Source of the DNA: Thermococcus sp.
GTDB lineage: Archaea > Methanobacteriota_B > Thermococci > Thermococcales > Thermococcaceae
Direction of reading: 5' to 3'
DNA length: 43,910 bases
Assembly: GCA_015523195.1 (NCBI GenBank)
Contig: WAKU01000086.1
Coordinates: forward strand, 1-43,910
The position numbers were made by a program, and so were the translations under genes. Shown here one piece after another: positions 30,660 to 40,085 of the stretch. Each line of letters begins with the position of its first letter. Position 1 is the first letter of the stretch. Below the pieces are notes generated by a model, which was given only the letters and a program-made list of their open reading frames with translations, made no database searches and was not told the origin of the DNA.

Positions 30660-31136
30660 TTAAGGCTTTTCAAGGGCCCTAAGTTCTGCCATCATCTCCC
30701 TAAACTTTTCATCGCTCATCCCGATGAGCTTTTTAGCACCCTTCAGGGTTATCGTCCTCGCGAGGGTTTTCCTCATCATCGAGTTCTCAAGCGGGGAGAA
30801 GCCGTACTTCACGAGGATTCTGAGGGACTCCGGATATGCCTTCAGCAGTTTGGCCACGTTGGTGTCCTCCCTTATTTCCTCCAGCTTGTTATCGCACTCC
30901 TTGGCCTCGATCTCAACTTTCCGGGCTTTTTCGGTCTTGGCAACCCTGAGCACGAACAGGCCGCTGGTTTCCTTTACCTCGACATCATAGCCCGCTCCCT
31001 CAAGCTTGGGCAGTATATCCACGAAGGGCTTGTCGCCGATTACTTCGAGTGTTTCTCCAGTTCCGAGCTTCTCCAGGGCCTCGATTATCATCAAGGCCGG
31101 CTGCGGAGCTTTAAGACCGCGCACGTCCAACAGCAT
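30660..31136 (-). CDS. DUF2249 (TusA-like) + DUF1858-like protein
   Basis: MLLDVRGLKAPQPALMIIEALEKLGTGETLEVIGD; C-terminal NVAKLLKAYPESLRILVKYGFSPLENSMMRKTLARTITL resembles DUF1858. Confidence 0.78.
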   Translation of the reverse strand: MLLDVRGLKAPQPALMIIEALEKLGTGETLEVIGDKPFVDILPKLEGAGYDVEVKETSGLFVLRVAKTEKARKVEIEAKECDNKLEEIREDTNVAKLLKAYPESLRILVKYGFSPLENSMMRKTLARTITLKGAKKLIGMSDEKFREMMAELRALEKP

Positions 31137-31181
31137 CTTTTCCACCACCTCATTTATGACGCGCGGAATATAAACTTTATT

Positions 31182-31195
31182 GGGCAAATTTGTCC
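31182..31195. promoter_or_regulatory. Palindromic candidate operator GGGCAAATTTGTCC
   Basis: Near-perfect inverted repeat (GG-n-CAAATTTG-n-CC) in the divergent promoter region. Confidence 0.45.
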
Positions 31196-31216
31196 AAAAA
31201 TGCTTATAAGCGTGGA

Positions 31217-31232
31217 CATGACACTCGTCATG
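31217..31232. promoter_or_regulatory. Palindrome CATGAC-ACTC-GTCATG between TATA-like ttataag and the start codon
   Basis: Perfect 6-bp arms, 4-nt centre, directly upstream of the 31243 CDS. Confidence 0.45.
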
Positions 31233-31242
31233 AGGTGCGAAA

Positions 31243-32583
31243 ATGACCGAACTGCTCAACACTCGCGAATACAAAAAGGAGCAGCTCAAGAGGCTTCTCC
31301 TTAAGATTCATGGGGGAGAAAGCGTTGAAACGCTCAAGGAGGAGTTCAGACAGGTTCTAAGCGGTATCTCACCCCTCGAGATACCCCTCATCGAGCAGGA
31401 GCTCGTGAAGGAAGGGATCTCGGCGAAAGACATAGCAAAGATGTGCGACTTACACGTCGAGCTCTTCCGCGAGGCGGTCAAAGGTACTGACGAGCTTGAG
31501 GAGAAAAATTTGCCGGACGGCCATCCGCTCAAGACCCTCTACCAGGAGAACAAGGAGATAATGAAAGATGCGGAGATGCTCAACCTCTACGCGAGGACTT
31601 TGGCGACCACAAAGGACGGGCGCATGAGGGAGGAAATCCTCGGCGTCCTTGAGGAGATAGTGAATGATTTAAGAAAGGTCGGCTTCACCCACTACAACCG
31701 CGAGGAGATGCTTACATTCCCATACATCGAACGGAGGGGTTTAACGGCGATAGCGACCGTCCTCTGGACGAAGCACGACGAGATAAGGTTCATGATCAGG
31801 TATCTCGCCGGCCTTTTGAGGAAGAGGGACGAGATGCCCTGGGAGGAGTTCGCCGAGCGCTTTAAGAACAAGGCAAGCGAAGCTTCCTTCGCTCTCAGTG
31901 ACATGGTTTTCAGGGAGAACAACATCTACTATCCGACGCTTAGAGCTTTACTCAGCGAGGGCGAGTGGATGGCAATTAGGATGCAGGAGGAAGAGATCGG
32001 CTTCTACAAGGTTGACCCGCCGGCTTGGGATCCGGATGATGGCGTCAGGCCGCTTCACCCGTGGGAAATTAACCCGGAACTGAGCGTTGAGGAGCTTTTG
32101 AACCTTCCAAAGGAGGTTCAGGAGGCACTTAAAGGCCAGCCACTTGAGTTCGACAGGGCCCAGCTCAAGCGGGATGGGGACATAGACCTTGGAACGGGCT
32201 ACGTGAGCGTTGAGGAACTCAAGGCCATCTTCGAGGCCCTTCCGGTTGATGTGACCTTCATAGACAGGGACGACCGCGTCCGCTTCTTCTCACCCGGGGA
32301 GAGGATATTCGACAGGACTTTATCAGTCCTCGGCAGGCCCGTCCAGCTCTGCCACCCACCGAAGAGCGTCCACATCGTGAACAAGATCCTCAAGGCCTTC
32401 AAGGAAGGCAGGAAGGAAGAAGCCACCTTCTGGCTCAGGCTTGGAGAAAAGTACGTCTACATCAGGTACTTGCCCCTCTTCGACGAGAACGGCGAGTACA
32501 TCGGAACGCTCGAAATGACGATGGACATCGAACCGTATAAAAGGATAGAGGGGGAAAAGAGGCTGCTCGACTGGAGGGATTGA
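31243..32583 (+). CDS. DUF438-like protein with hemerythrin-like and PAS domains
   Basis: N-terminal DUF438-like region, HYNREEMLTFPYIERRG and TKHDEIR metal-ligand-type motifs, C-terminal PAS-like LPVDVTFIDRDDRVRFFSPGERIF. Confidence 0.87.
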   Translation: MTELLNTREYKKEQLKRLLLKIHGGESVETLKEEFRQVLSGISPLEIPLIEQELVKEGISAKDIAKMCDLHVELFREAVKGTDELEEKNLPDGHPLKTLYQENKEIMKDAEMLNLYARTLATTKDGRMREEILGVLEEIVNDLRKVGFTHYNREEMLTFPYIERRGLTAIATVLWTKHDEIRFMIRYLAGLLRKRDEMPWEEFAERFKNKASEASFALSDMVFRENNIYYPTLRALLSEGEWMAIRMQEEEIGFYKVDPPAWDPDDGVRPLHPWEINPELSVEELLNLPKEVQEALKGQPLEFDRAQLKRDGDIDLGTGYVSVEELKAIFEALPVDVTFIDRDDRVRFFSPGERIFDRTLSVLGRPVQLCHPPKSVHIVNKILKAFKEGRKEEATFWLRLGEKYVYIRYLPLFDENGEYIGTLEMTMDIEPYKRIEGEKRLLDWRD

Positions 32584-32584
32584 T

Positions 32585-33661
32585 ATGAGGGGAAGCGAAA
32601 GGATATTCAGGAAGCGGGTTGAGCGCTTCCAGGAGCTCCTTCAGGAGAACGGCATAGACGGGGCCGTCATAAGGACGCTTTCGAGCTTCATCTACTTCAC
32701 GGGCACGAAATGGCTTCGCCCGAGTCTCCTCATCCCTGCGGAGGGAGAGCCGGTAGTCTACGTCGTCAAGGGCGAGGCCGAGCTCTTCAGGGAGAGGAGC
32801 TGGGTAGAGAACGTTGTTGAATTCCAGCGCGTCGAGGATCTCATGGCTGGAGTGGTGACCTGGATACACACGAACGGCTTCCAGAGGGTCGGCCTTGAGT
32901 TCAGTGTGGAGAGGGACGCCTACCTGCTCTTCTACAAGCTCTTCCAGAGGCTCAACCCGACGGTCGAGATCGTTGACGTGCTCGACCTGACGATGAGGCT
33001 GAGGATGATAAAGGATGAGTGGGAGCTCGACAACATCAGAAAAGCTGGAAAGATAGCACAGAGGGGCATGGCCGTCGCGGAGGAGACCATAAAACCTGGG
33101 AAGAGCGAGCTTGAGATCGCGGCTGAGGTTGTGAGAGAGCTCATGCTCGGCGGAAGCGAGGATCCAAAGGTCTACGTCTCAACTACTCCACGGGCACACG
33201 CAGAGCCTTTCAGAGACCTCAGGGTTAAGGAGAACGGCGTCGTTACCGTCGTCATCGGAGCCGATTGGAACCACTACTACGCCAACACCGCGAGGACTTT
33301 CTTGATCGGAGAACCCGGCGAGAGGGTCAGGAGGGCAATAGAGGTCAAGGAAGAGGCCCTCACGCTCGCCCTTGAGGAGACTAAAGTAGGGGTCACGCTC
33401 AACGCCGTTGAAAGAAAGCTCGCGGACTTCTTCAAGGGGAGGGGCTTTGGCGATGCCTACATCGCCGGCTACACACACGGCGTTGGCCTCTTGATAGAAG
33501 AGCTCCCGATGCCGACCATCGTCGTCCCGACGAGGGCGGCGAAGGTTCAGGAGAACATGGTGCTCAGCATTATCCATGCACCGCTGATGATCCCCGAGGG
33601 CGCGATAAAGCACGAGGATACATACATTGTGAAAAAAGACGGACTGAAGAGGGTTACATGA
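32585..33661 (+). CDS. M24 family metallopeptidase (Xaa-Pro peptidase-like)
   Basis: MRMIKDEWELDNIRKAGKIAQRGM..., GYTHGVGLLIEELP. Confidence 0.9.
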   Translation: MRGSERIFRKRVERFQELLQENGIDGAVIRTLSSFIYFTGTKWLRPSLLIPAEGEPVVYVVKGEAELFRERSWVENVVEFQRVEDLMAGVVTWIHTNGFQRVGLEFSVERDAYLLFYKLFQRLNPTVEIVDVLDLTMRLRMIKDEWELDNIRKAGKIAQRGMAVAEETIKPGKSELEIAAEVVRELMLGGSEDPKVYVSTTPRAHAEPFRDLRVKENGVVTVVIGADWNHYYANTARTFLIGEPGERVRRAIEVKEEALTLALEETKVGVTLNAVERKLADFFKGRGFGDAYIAGYTHGVGLLIEELPMPTIVVPTRAAKVQENMVLSIIHAPLMIPEGAIKHEDTYIVKKDGLKRVT

Positions 33662-33729
33662 GTCTCCCGTTCCTCTCCTTCCACCGCAAGCCCAAAATTT
33701 TTAAAGGTCGCGGGGTAATCCGGGAGCGC

Positions 33730-33817
33730 GCGGGGGTTGCCGAGCCTGGTCAAAGGCGCGGGATTTAGGGTCCCGTCCCGCAGGGGTTCGCGGGTTCGAA
33801 TCCCGTCCCCCGCACCA
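33730..33817 (+). tRNA. tRNA-Leu (anticodon TAG), CCA encoded
   Basis: Acceptor gcggggg/cccccgc, anticodon arm cggga-tttaggg-tcccg, long variable arm, T arm gcggg-ttcgaat-cccgt; atttttaaag upstream. Confidence 0.94.
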
Positions 33818-33821
33818 GCAG

Positions 33822-34649
33822 TCAATCGATGTCCCTGAGCTTTCTGATCGTTCCGCCCTTTATTCTAACGTACCCCCTCCTCTCAAGTAAGCGGAGGAGC
33901 TCCCAGATGAACTCCCTCGACGAGTTTATAACGAGGCTGCCCTTCTCAGTGGGTATCTCAACCGGCAGGGCTCCGGTGAACAGCTTAACGAACCTCTCAG
34001 CTTCTACCCTTCCGTTCCCCAGGGCCTTCAACAGCTCCCTCGCCACTATGGCCCTGCTTATCAGACCGAAGTACACCCTGAGCAGCGGGCCCTCTTCAAA
34101 GTACTTCCCAGCTATCGTCACTGCCTCGTTTATCCTTCCCATGTCCAGCTCCCCGATGTCGAACTCGTACTCCATCGTTAGATCCGTGAAAACGAACTGC
34201 TTGGTCGCTTTCTCAACTGCCTCGGGGTTTTCAACGAGGTCGTAGGGGAACTTGAACTGGAACTTCACCCCCTCCACATCCGCACCATCCTTAAGACGGA
34301 CTGCCCCATCGGAGTACTCAATAACACCGGCCCTCATGAGCTGGTCGAGGACTTCGCCGACCCAGGGCCCCTCAGAGAGCAGGGCTTCAACGTTTTCACC
34401 GCCCTTAAGGTGTTCCAAAACGTGCTCCACGCTCTCCTTAAAGCTGGTGTAGCCTTCCATCAGCCTATCCCTATCCACACCTTCCATTCCCTCTATTGCG
34501 GCTTTTATCCCATCTAAGGTTCCCTCAATGACGTAGCCTATGAAGCTCTCGCTTCCCGCGTGAGTTTTGACCTCGAAGGAGATCCCCTTCTCCCTGAACT
34601 CCGCCGACAGCCTTTCCTTGACTTTCTCGCTTTTAGTTACGAGCCTCAT
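33822..34649 (-). CDS. Hypothetical protein
   Basis: 275 aa ORF with no strong shadow competitor. Confidence 0.65.
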   Translation of the reverse strand: MRLVTKSEKVKERLSAEFREKGISFEVKTHAGSESFIGYVIEGTLDGIKAAIEGMEGVDRDRLMEGYTSFKESVEHVLEHLKGGENVEALLSEGPWVGEVLDQLMRAGVIEYSDGAVRLKDGADVEGVKFQFKFPYDLVENPEAVEKATKQFVFTDLTMEYEFDIGELDMGRINEAVTIAGKYFEEGPLLRVYFGLISRAIVARELLKALGNGRVEAERFVKLFTGALPVEIPTEKGSLVINSSREFIWELLRLLERRGYVRIKGGTIRKLRDID

Positions 34650-34709
34650 AACACCACCGTCGAGAAAAGGCTAAAAAGCCTTATAGACCTTTGGTTCTTG
34701 GGTGAAAGG

Positions 34710-34925
34710 ATGGGCGAGAAGCAGTACCTCCTCGATAAAACCTTGGGGAGCTGGAAGGGGAAGAGGGTAGCGGTTGGAATAGGGAGCGACGCGAGCTTTT
34801 CCGGCGTCTTAGAGGACTTCGACGAGGAAGTGATCCTCCTCAGGGACGTCACGGACTACGCCGGCAACAAGGCGAGGGAGCTGATGGTCAAGATAGACGA
34901 CCTCAACTGGATAACCCTCCTTTAG
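34710..34925 (+). CDS. Small LSm/Sm-like protein
   Basis: 71 aa; GKRVAVGIGSDASFSGVLEDFDEEVILLRDVTDYAGNKARELMVKIDDLNWITLL resembles an Sm fold. Confidence 0.6.
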   Translation: MGEKQYLLDKTLGSWKGKRVAVGIGSDASFSGVLEDFDEEVILLRDVTDYAGNKARELMVKIDDLNWITLL

Positions 34926-34934
34926 GGTGGTAGC

Positions 34935-35669
34935 ATGAGGGCAGTGGCTTTCGTGGGCTTTAAGAAGAGCGGGAAGACAACTACAGTTGAAGCCGTTGCA
35001 AAAGCTCTCAAGGAGAGGGGCTACCGGGTCGCGATAGCGAAGAGCATGCACACGAGCTTTGACAGGGAGAACAGCGACACATGGCGCTTTTCGCGGGTTG
35101 CCGACGAGGTAGTGGTGAGGGCTGAGGACACCGATGCACTCCTCTTCAGGGCCAAAGACGTTAACGCCCTCCTCTCCACGGTCTCAGCTGACTTCCTCCT
35201 CTTAGAGGGCTTCAAGTCGATCCAGCACGTTCCCAAAGTTATATGTGCGAGGAGCAGGGAAGAGGTTGGGGAGCTCAACGACGGCCTCGCCATAGCGGTC
35301 AGCGGGGTCATAGCCGGGAGCGGAATCGAAAAGGCAGACGGCCTCCCGGTTATAGACGCCACGAAGGAGCCGGAGAAGTTAGCAGACCTCGTCGAGAGAC
35401 GGGCCTTTATGCTCCCCAACATAGACTGCGGCCTCTGCGGCTTCAACTGCGCCGAGATGGCGAGGATGATAGTGAGGGGCGAGAAAACCCTGAAGGACTG
35501 CGTTGTTCTCAGCTCAAAGCCTAAAGTCACCGTGAAGATAGACGGGCAGGTTCTCCCCATGAAGGACTGGGTCCAGGAGCTCGTTGAGAAGACGGTAAAG
35601 GGCATGCTCTCGGCCATGAAAGGTTACCGCGAGGGCAGGAAGATCGAGATCGTGATAAGGGCAGAATGA
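34935..35669 (+). CDS. mobB: MobB-like P-loop protein with C-terminal Cys cluster
   Basis: FVGFKKSGKTTTVEAVAKAL; C-terminal DCGLCGFNCAEMARMIVRGEKTLKDC. Confidence 0.82.
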   Translation: MRAVAFVGFKKSGKTTTVEAVAKALKERGYRVAIAKSMHTSFDRENSDTWRFSRVADEVVVRAEDTDALLFRAKDVNALLSTVSADFLLLEGFKSIQHVPKVICARSREEVGELNDGLAIAVSGVIAGSGIEKADGLPVIDATKEPEKLADLVERRAFMLPNIDCGLCGFNCAEMARMIVRGEKTLKDCVVLSSKPKVTVKIDGQVLPMKDWVQELVEKTVKGMLSAMKGYREGRKIEIVIRAE

Positions 35670-35672
35670 ATG

Positions 35673-35686
35673 TTTACTTTTGTAAA
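35673..35686. promoter_or_regulatory. Inverted repeat TTTAC-TTTT-GTAAA
   Basis: Perfect 5-bp arms; same half-sites as the repeat at 35802-35813. Confidence 0.4.
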
Positions 35687-35801
35687 GTGTTCTGGTCGGG
35701 TAATCCGGATGTTTGTGCAATATTTTCGCACTTTCTGTTCTTATACTGCAGAATTTTTTGACTAACCTGGATGTTGTGGGTATCTTTTGGTTAACACCGT
35801 T

Positions 35802-35813
35802 GTAAAACTTTAC
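35802..35813. promoter_or_regulatory. Inverted repeat GTAAA-AC-TTTAC just upstream of TATA-like aagtatataa (35821-35830)
   Basis: Perfect 5-bp arms immediately upstream of the putative BRE/TATA of the TAXI-TRAP operon. Confidence 0.45.
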
Positions 35814-35905
35814 GACCGCAAAGTATATAACCGGGCACGTGCTTAGAGATGTTCTGAAGTGTCCCTAACCTTACACCTAGGGGGACATGATTGGGGTGAA
35901 TGAAC

Positions 35906-36985
35906 ATGAAGTGGAAATCCATTGGAATCGTTGCAATTTTGGTTTTTGCACTCGTCGCCAGCGGCTGTCTTGGCGGTGGAGGCACCAGCTCAACAAGTTC
36001 TAACCCAACAAGCTCCAGTTCAGCAAGTTCCAGCCCAACAAGTTCCAGCTCCACGAGCTCCAGCCCAACAAGCTCCACCTACTCGGGAACCATAACACTC
36101 TACACCGGTGGAACCAGCGGTGTTTACTATCCGCTCGGTTCAAAGTACGCCGAGCTGCTCGACAAGGCTGGAATTAAGGCCAAGGCAGTGACCAGCGGCG
36201 CGAGCGTCTCAAACGCCAAGGCAATCGGAAACGGGGATGCCCAGGCTGCAATAATGCAGAACGACGTTGCCTACTACGCCTACAACGGCCTCTACATGTT
36301 CCAAGGCAAAGCCATAAAGAAGCTCCGCGGCGTCGCCGCTCTCTATCCCGAGACGGTTCAGTTCGTCGTTAAAGCGGACAGCAACATAAAGACCCTCCAG
36401 GATCTCAAGGGCAAGAAGGTCGCGATAGGTGCCCCCGGAAGCGGAACCGCAGTCGCGGCCGAGCAGATACTCAAGGCCGCGGGCGTTTGGGACAGCATCC
36501 AGAAGGTCAACCAGAAGTTCAGCGAGGCCGCCCAGGCCCTCAAGCTCGGCCAGATAGACGCGGCCGTTATAGTCTCGGGCGCACCAACCCCGGCAATCAC
36601 CCAGATAGCGGTTACGACACCCGTCAGGGTCATCCCGATCCCGGACGACATCCTCAACAAGCTCAAGAGCGAGGGCTACATCTTCTACGTCAGGCAGAAC
36701 CTCCCGAAGGACACCTACAAGGGAATGACTGAGGACACTCCGACGGTGGCAGTTAAGGCAATTCTCGTTGCCAGCGCGGACCTCCCGGACAGCGTTGTCT
36801 ACAACATGGCCAAGGTGCTCTTTGACAACGTCGACCAGCTCAGGGCCGTCCACCAGAAGGCCCGCTTCATAAGCCTCAACACGGCCCTCGACGGAATGAG
36901 CATTCCGCTCCATCCGGGCGCCTACAAGTACTACCAGGACAAGGGGATAACCGTACCCGACAAGATCAAACCGCCCAGTGGGTGA
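35906..36985 (+). CDS. TAXI-family TRAP transporter solute-binding lipoprotein
   Basis: Lipobox VASGC; ITLYTGGTSGVYYPLGSKYAELL; GAPGSGTAVAAEQIL. Confidence 0.9.
   Translation: MKWKSIGIVAILVFALVASGCLGGGGTSSTSSNPTSSSSASSSPTSSSSTSSSPTSSTYSGTITLYTGGTSGVYYPLGSKYAELLDKAGIKAKAVTSGASVSNAKAIGNGDAQAAIMQNDVAYYAYNGLYMFQGKAIKKLRGVAALYPETVQFVVKADSNIKTLQDLKGKKVAIGAPGSGTAVAAEQILKAAGVWDSIQKVNQKFSEAAQALKLGQIDAAVIVSGAPTPAITQIAVTTPVRVIPIPDDILNKLKSEGYIFYVRQNLPKDTYKGMTEDTPTVAVKAILVASADLPDSVVYNMAKVLFDNVDQLRAVHQKARFISLNTALDGMSIPLHPGAYKYYQDKGITVPDKIKPPSG
35998..36078 (+). repeat. Low-complexity Ser/Thr/Pro linker, imperfect tandem repeat
   Basis: Recurrent aac/agc-cca-aca-agc/agt-tcc units encoding NPTSSSSASSSPTSSSSTSSSPTSS. 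Confidence 0.75.
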
Positions 36986-37437
36986 ACGCCTTGCGCAGGG
37001 CCTTTCTCTTTCTTTTGTTGGCGGTTTCCGTTCTTCTCGTCTTCCCCGTCAATGCCCTCGTGATTACCGATTCTAACAATTCATACGTGGCTCCCGTGGG
37101 GGACCTATGGATGAGGATAGAGTACAACCACAGCGTTGAGCACAGCGAGGTCATCGAGATCATAGAGGTGAACTCCAGCGGGATGTTCGTGAGGGAGATG
37201 CTCTGGAGTGATTTCGGGGCAGGTCTCCCAGAGGACATCCAGGGCCTCAAAGACGGCTACTACTACAAGAAGATCGATCAGCCCCTCGGGAAGAGCCTTG
37301 ACTATTGGTTCATACCCTTCAACAGGGCTAAAATAAGCGTGAACAACAGGACCGTACTGACCCCTAAGGGTCCGGAACTCGTCCACATACGGGTTGAGAG
37401 ATGCCCGCTCCTGCTTGTAATGCTGGGGAGGTGCTGA
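36982..37437 (+). CDS. DUF1850-like protein
   Basis: Signal peptide; DLWMRIEYNHSVEHSEVIEIIEV; located between TAXI SBP and TRAP permease. Confidence 0.75.
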   Translation: MNALRRAFLFLLLAVSVLLVFPVNALVITDSNNSYVAPVGDLWMRIEYNHSVEHSEVIEIIEVNSSGMFVREMLWSDFGAGLPEDIQGLKDGYYYKKIDQPLGKSLDYWFIPFNRAKISVNNRTVLTPKGPELVHIRVERCPLLLVMLGRC

Positions 37438-37439
37438 GA

Positions 37440-39749
37440 ATGAGTGAGATCGTTGAAAAAAACGAAGGAATAGATGTGGAAAAGCTTGAGGAGGCCATAA
37501 GCAGGACGAGAAAGCTGCCGCCTTCATTGGAGAGAATCGTGACGATCGCCGCGGTTCTCATCGGTATCTACGAAATCCTCTTCATATTCAACTTCAACGG
37601 CGCCTTCTACGACATGCTCTCGAGGGTCGGCATAAAGCTCTCCTTCCTTCTCTACGCACTCCAGAGCGAACAGGGTGAAGCCTTCGTCCTGGCCATGATA
37701 CTCGTCATAGCTTTCCTCCTCTACCCCCTCAAGCGCTCCAAGAAGTACTTGGAAAAGGTCAGCCTACTGGATTACACTCTCATAGCTCTAAGTCTGATAG
37801 CAATGTTCTACCTGTTCTTCAGGTATCCTGCATACGCGAGAACGGCGGACGTTTACTGGTACGACATTATATTCGGCCTCCTCGCCATAGGGATCGTCCT
37901 GGAGGCGACGAGACGCGTGATCGGATGGGTCTTACCTGCAGTTGTCCTGGTCTTCCTCGTCTACGCCATACATAACGTAGGGTTCAACTGGAAGATGTTC
38001 ACGGAGCACATGTACTTAGCGAGCGAGGGGCTCTTTGCGACTCCGCTCTACGTCATGACCATCTACGTTTTCGCATTCATATTCTTCGGAGCATTCCTGC
38101 TGAAGATAGGCATCAGCGACTACATAACCGAGTTCATGATAAGCCTATTCGGGTCGAGGCCCGGTGGGCCCGCAAAGGCCGCCGTCATAGCAAGCGGTCT
38201 GATGGGAACGGTGAGCGGATCGAGCGTGGCAAACGTCCTCACAACTGGGACTTTTACGATACCCCTCATGAAGAAGGCCGGCTACCCACCGGAGATAGCC
38301 GGAGCCGTTGAGCCCGTGTCCTCAACAGGCGGACAGCTGATGCCCCCGATAATGGGTGCCGCTGCCTTCATAATGGCCGAGTTCTTGGGCGTCCCCTACA
38401 ACAAGATCATAATCGCGGCCGTCATCCCGGCGCTCGTTTACTATTCCGGGGTCTATCTCTTCATAGACAGGGAGACCAAGAGGTTAGGTCTTAAGGGCAT
38501 GCCCCGGGAGCACTTCAAACCGCTCGACTACTTCATCCGGAAGAGCTACATACTCCTTCCGATAGTCGTCATCACGGTCGCCCTCGTCTGGGGAATCCCC
38601 GCCCACATCTCGGCAATATCTTCACTCGGAGTTGCCATCTGGGTTGCATGGGTCTCCAAAGATGAGATAAAAGGAAACGAAGCGCTGTACGTTGGGGTGG
38701 TGTTACTCGGCACCACACTGATGTTCCTCGGATACGGATGGCAGATCCTCCTCGCGACATCGCTCGCCATGATAGGGCTCGCGGCCGTAAAGAAATGGGC
38801 GGAGTTCAACGAGAAGCTCTACATAACCCTGCTCTTCCTGCTCTTCATAGCATTCGGCCAGGCCATCGGTATGAGCAAGGAGAACCTCCTCTTCCTGACG
38901 GGAATCTTTGGAATAATATTCTCACTCGTAGTCGGCCTCATCTCGAAGAGTCCGGGTGGAAGGAGCATGTACTCCGCTACCTACGAGTCCATGATAGAAG
39001 CCGGCAAGACGAGCACAGCTGTTATGCTTGCGGCGGCGAGCGCGGGCCTGATCCAGGGCTCCCTAACGATAACCGGCCTCGCGAACTCCCTCGGTTACAA
39101 AATGGCGGCCATCACCGGCGGAAACCTCTGGCTCCTCCTGATAGTTACGATGATATTCAGCCTGATCCTCGGAATGGGCGTTCCAACGACCGCAAACTAT
39201 ATCATAACCTCACTCGTCATGGCGCCCGCGATATACCAGGCGGTGCACAACATAGCCCCCTACAACCAGCTCGTTCCGGGCTTTGGAACGTTCATCGCCC
39301 TCTTAGCTGCCCACTTCTTCGTCTTCTACTTCGGGATACTGGCCGATATAACCCCGCCGGTTGCCCTCGCGAGCTATGCGGGTTCAGCGCTTGCCGGCGG
39401 CGACTTCTGGAAGACTGCCTTAAACGCGGTCCGCTATGCAGTGGCCGGCTACATAGGGCCCTACATCTACTTCACCCACCCCGAGATGTTCATTATAACA
39501 GTTAAACACTGGACGCTCCTGACAACGGGACAAGTCCTCTACGACCTCTTCGGGACACTGCTCGTCATGTACCTGCTCGCCATCTCGTTCACGGGCTGGT
39601 TCAGAAAGCACCTGAGGCTTGAGTGGAGGGGCCTTGCCGGACTTGTAGGCATTGTCTCGGCAACGCTCAACCCGATAGCCGTGGGAAGCGGCGTGGCCTT
39701 GGTGCTGCTCTTCCGGTTCCTCCCGGAGAAGTGGGTCGTGAGCAGCTGA
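37440..39749 (+). CDS. TRAP transporter fused permease (TAXI-type)
   Basis: 782 aa polytopic; MGTVSGSSVANVLTTGTFTIPLMKKAGYPPEIAGAVEPVSSTGGQLMPPIMGAAAFIMAEFLGVPY; ILGMGVPTTANYI. Confidence 0.93.
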   Translation: MSEIVEKNEGIDVEKLEEAISRTRKLPPSLERIVTIAAVLIGIYEILFIFNFNGAFYDMLSRVGIKLSFLLYALQSEQGEAFVLAMILVIAFLLYPLKRSKKYLEKVSLLDYTLIALSLIAMFYLFFRYPAYARTADVYWYDIIFGLLAIGIVLEATRRVIGWVLPAVVLVFLVYAIHNVGFNWKMFTEHMYLASEGLFATPLYVMTIYVFAFIFFGAFLLKIGISDYITEFMISLFGSRPGGPAKAAVIASGLMGTVSGSSVANVLTTGTFTIPLMKKAGYPPEIAGAVEPVSSTGGQLMPPIMGAAAFIMAEFLGVPYNKIIIAAVIPALVYYSGVYLFIDRETKRLGLKGMPREHFKPLDYFIRKSYILLPIVVITVALVWGIPAHISAISSLGVAIWVAWVSKDEIKGNEALYVGVVLLGTTLMFLGYGWQILLATSLAMIGLAAVKKWAEFNEKLYITLLFLLFIAFGQAIGMSKENLLFLTGIFGIIFSLVVGLISKSPGGRSMYSATYESMIEAGKTSTAVMLAAASAGLIQGSLTITGLANSLGYKMAAITGGNLWLLLIVTMIFSLILGMGVPTTANYIITSLVMAPAIYQAVHNIAPYNQLVPGFGTFIALLAAHFFVFYFGILADITPPVALASYAGSALAGGDFWKTALNAVRYAVAGYIGPYIYFTHPEMFIITVKHWTLLTTGQVLYDLFGTLLVMYLLAISFTGWFRKHLRLEWRGLAGLVGIVSATLNPIAVGSGVALVLLFRFLPEKWVVSS

Positions 39750-39804
39750 GGGGCCCATTAACTTTTTAAATTTACCCAATGATGTGTGGGTTGCCGGTGA
39801 TAGG

Positions 39805-39954
39805 ATGAAGTGGGGGCTGACACTCCACGGCGGAAAGCACCACGGGGAGCACATCGTCTTCGAGGCTGAGAACTCCGATGAGGCAAGGCGAAAAGCCGTC
39901 CAAGAGATGAAGAAGAGGAACGCAATGGTCTTTGAGCTTGAGCTACTTGGCTGA
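39805..39954 (+). CDS. Small protein, 49 aa (not in ORF track)
   Basis: MKWGLTLHGGKHHGEHIVFEAENSDEARRKAVQEMKKRNAMVFELELLG; similar to the ORF at 40086. Confidence 0.65.
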   Translation: MKWGLTLHGGKHHGEHIVFEAENSDEARRKAVQEMKKRNAMVFELELLG

Positions 39955-40085
39955 GGCCCTTTTATGTTCTCCATTGTCTATTTCTGCTCGCTGTTTTTTG
40001 TTCATTGGGGTATTTTTAAGGACAGTAAAGCTTTTAAAAGGGATCCCATGCTTCTCACCCAAAGTGATACATTGGGGGTGATTGA

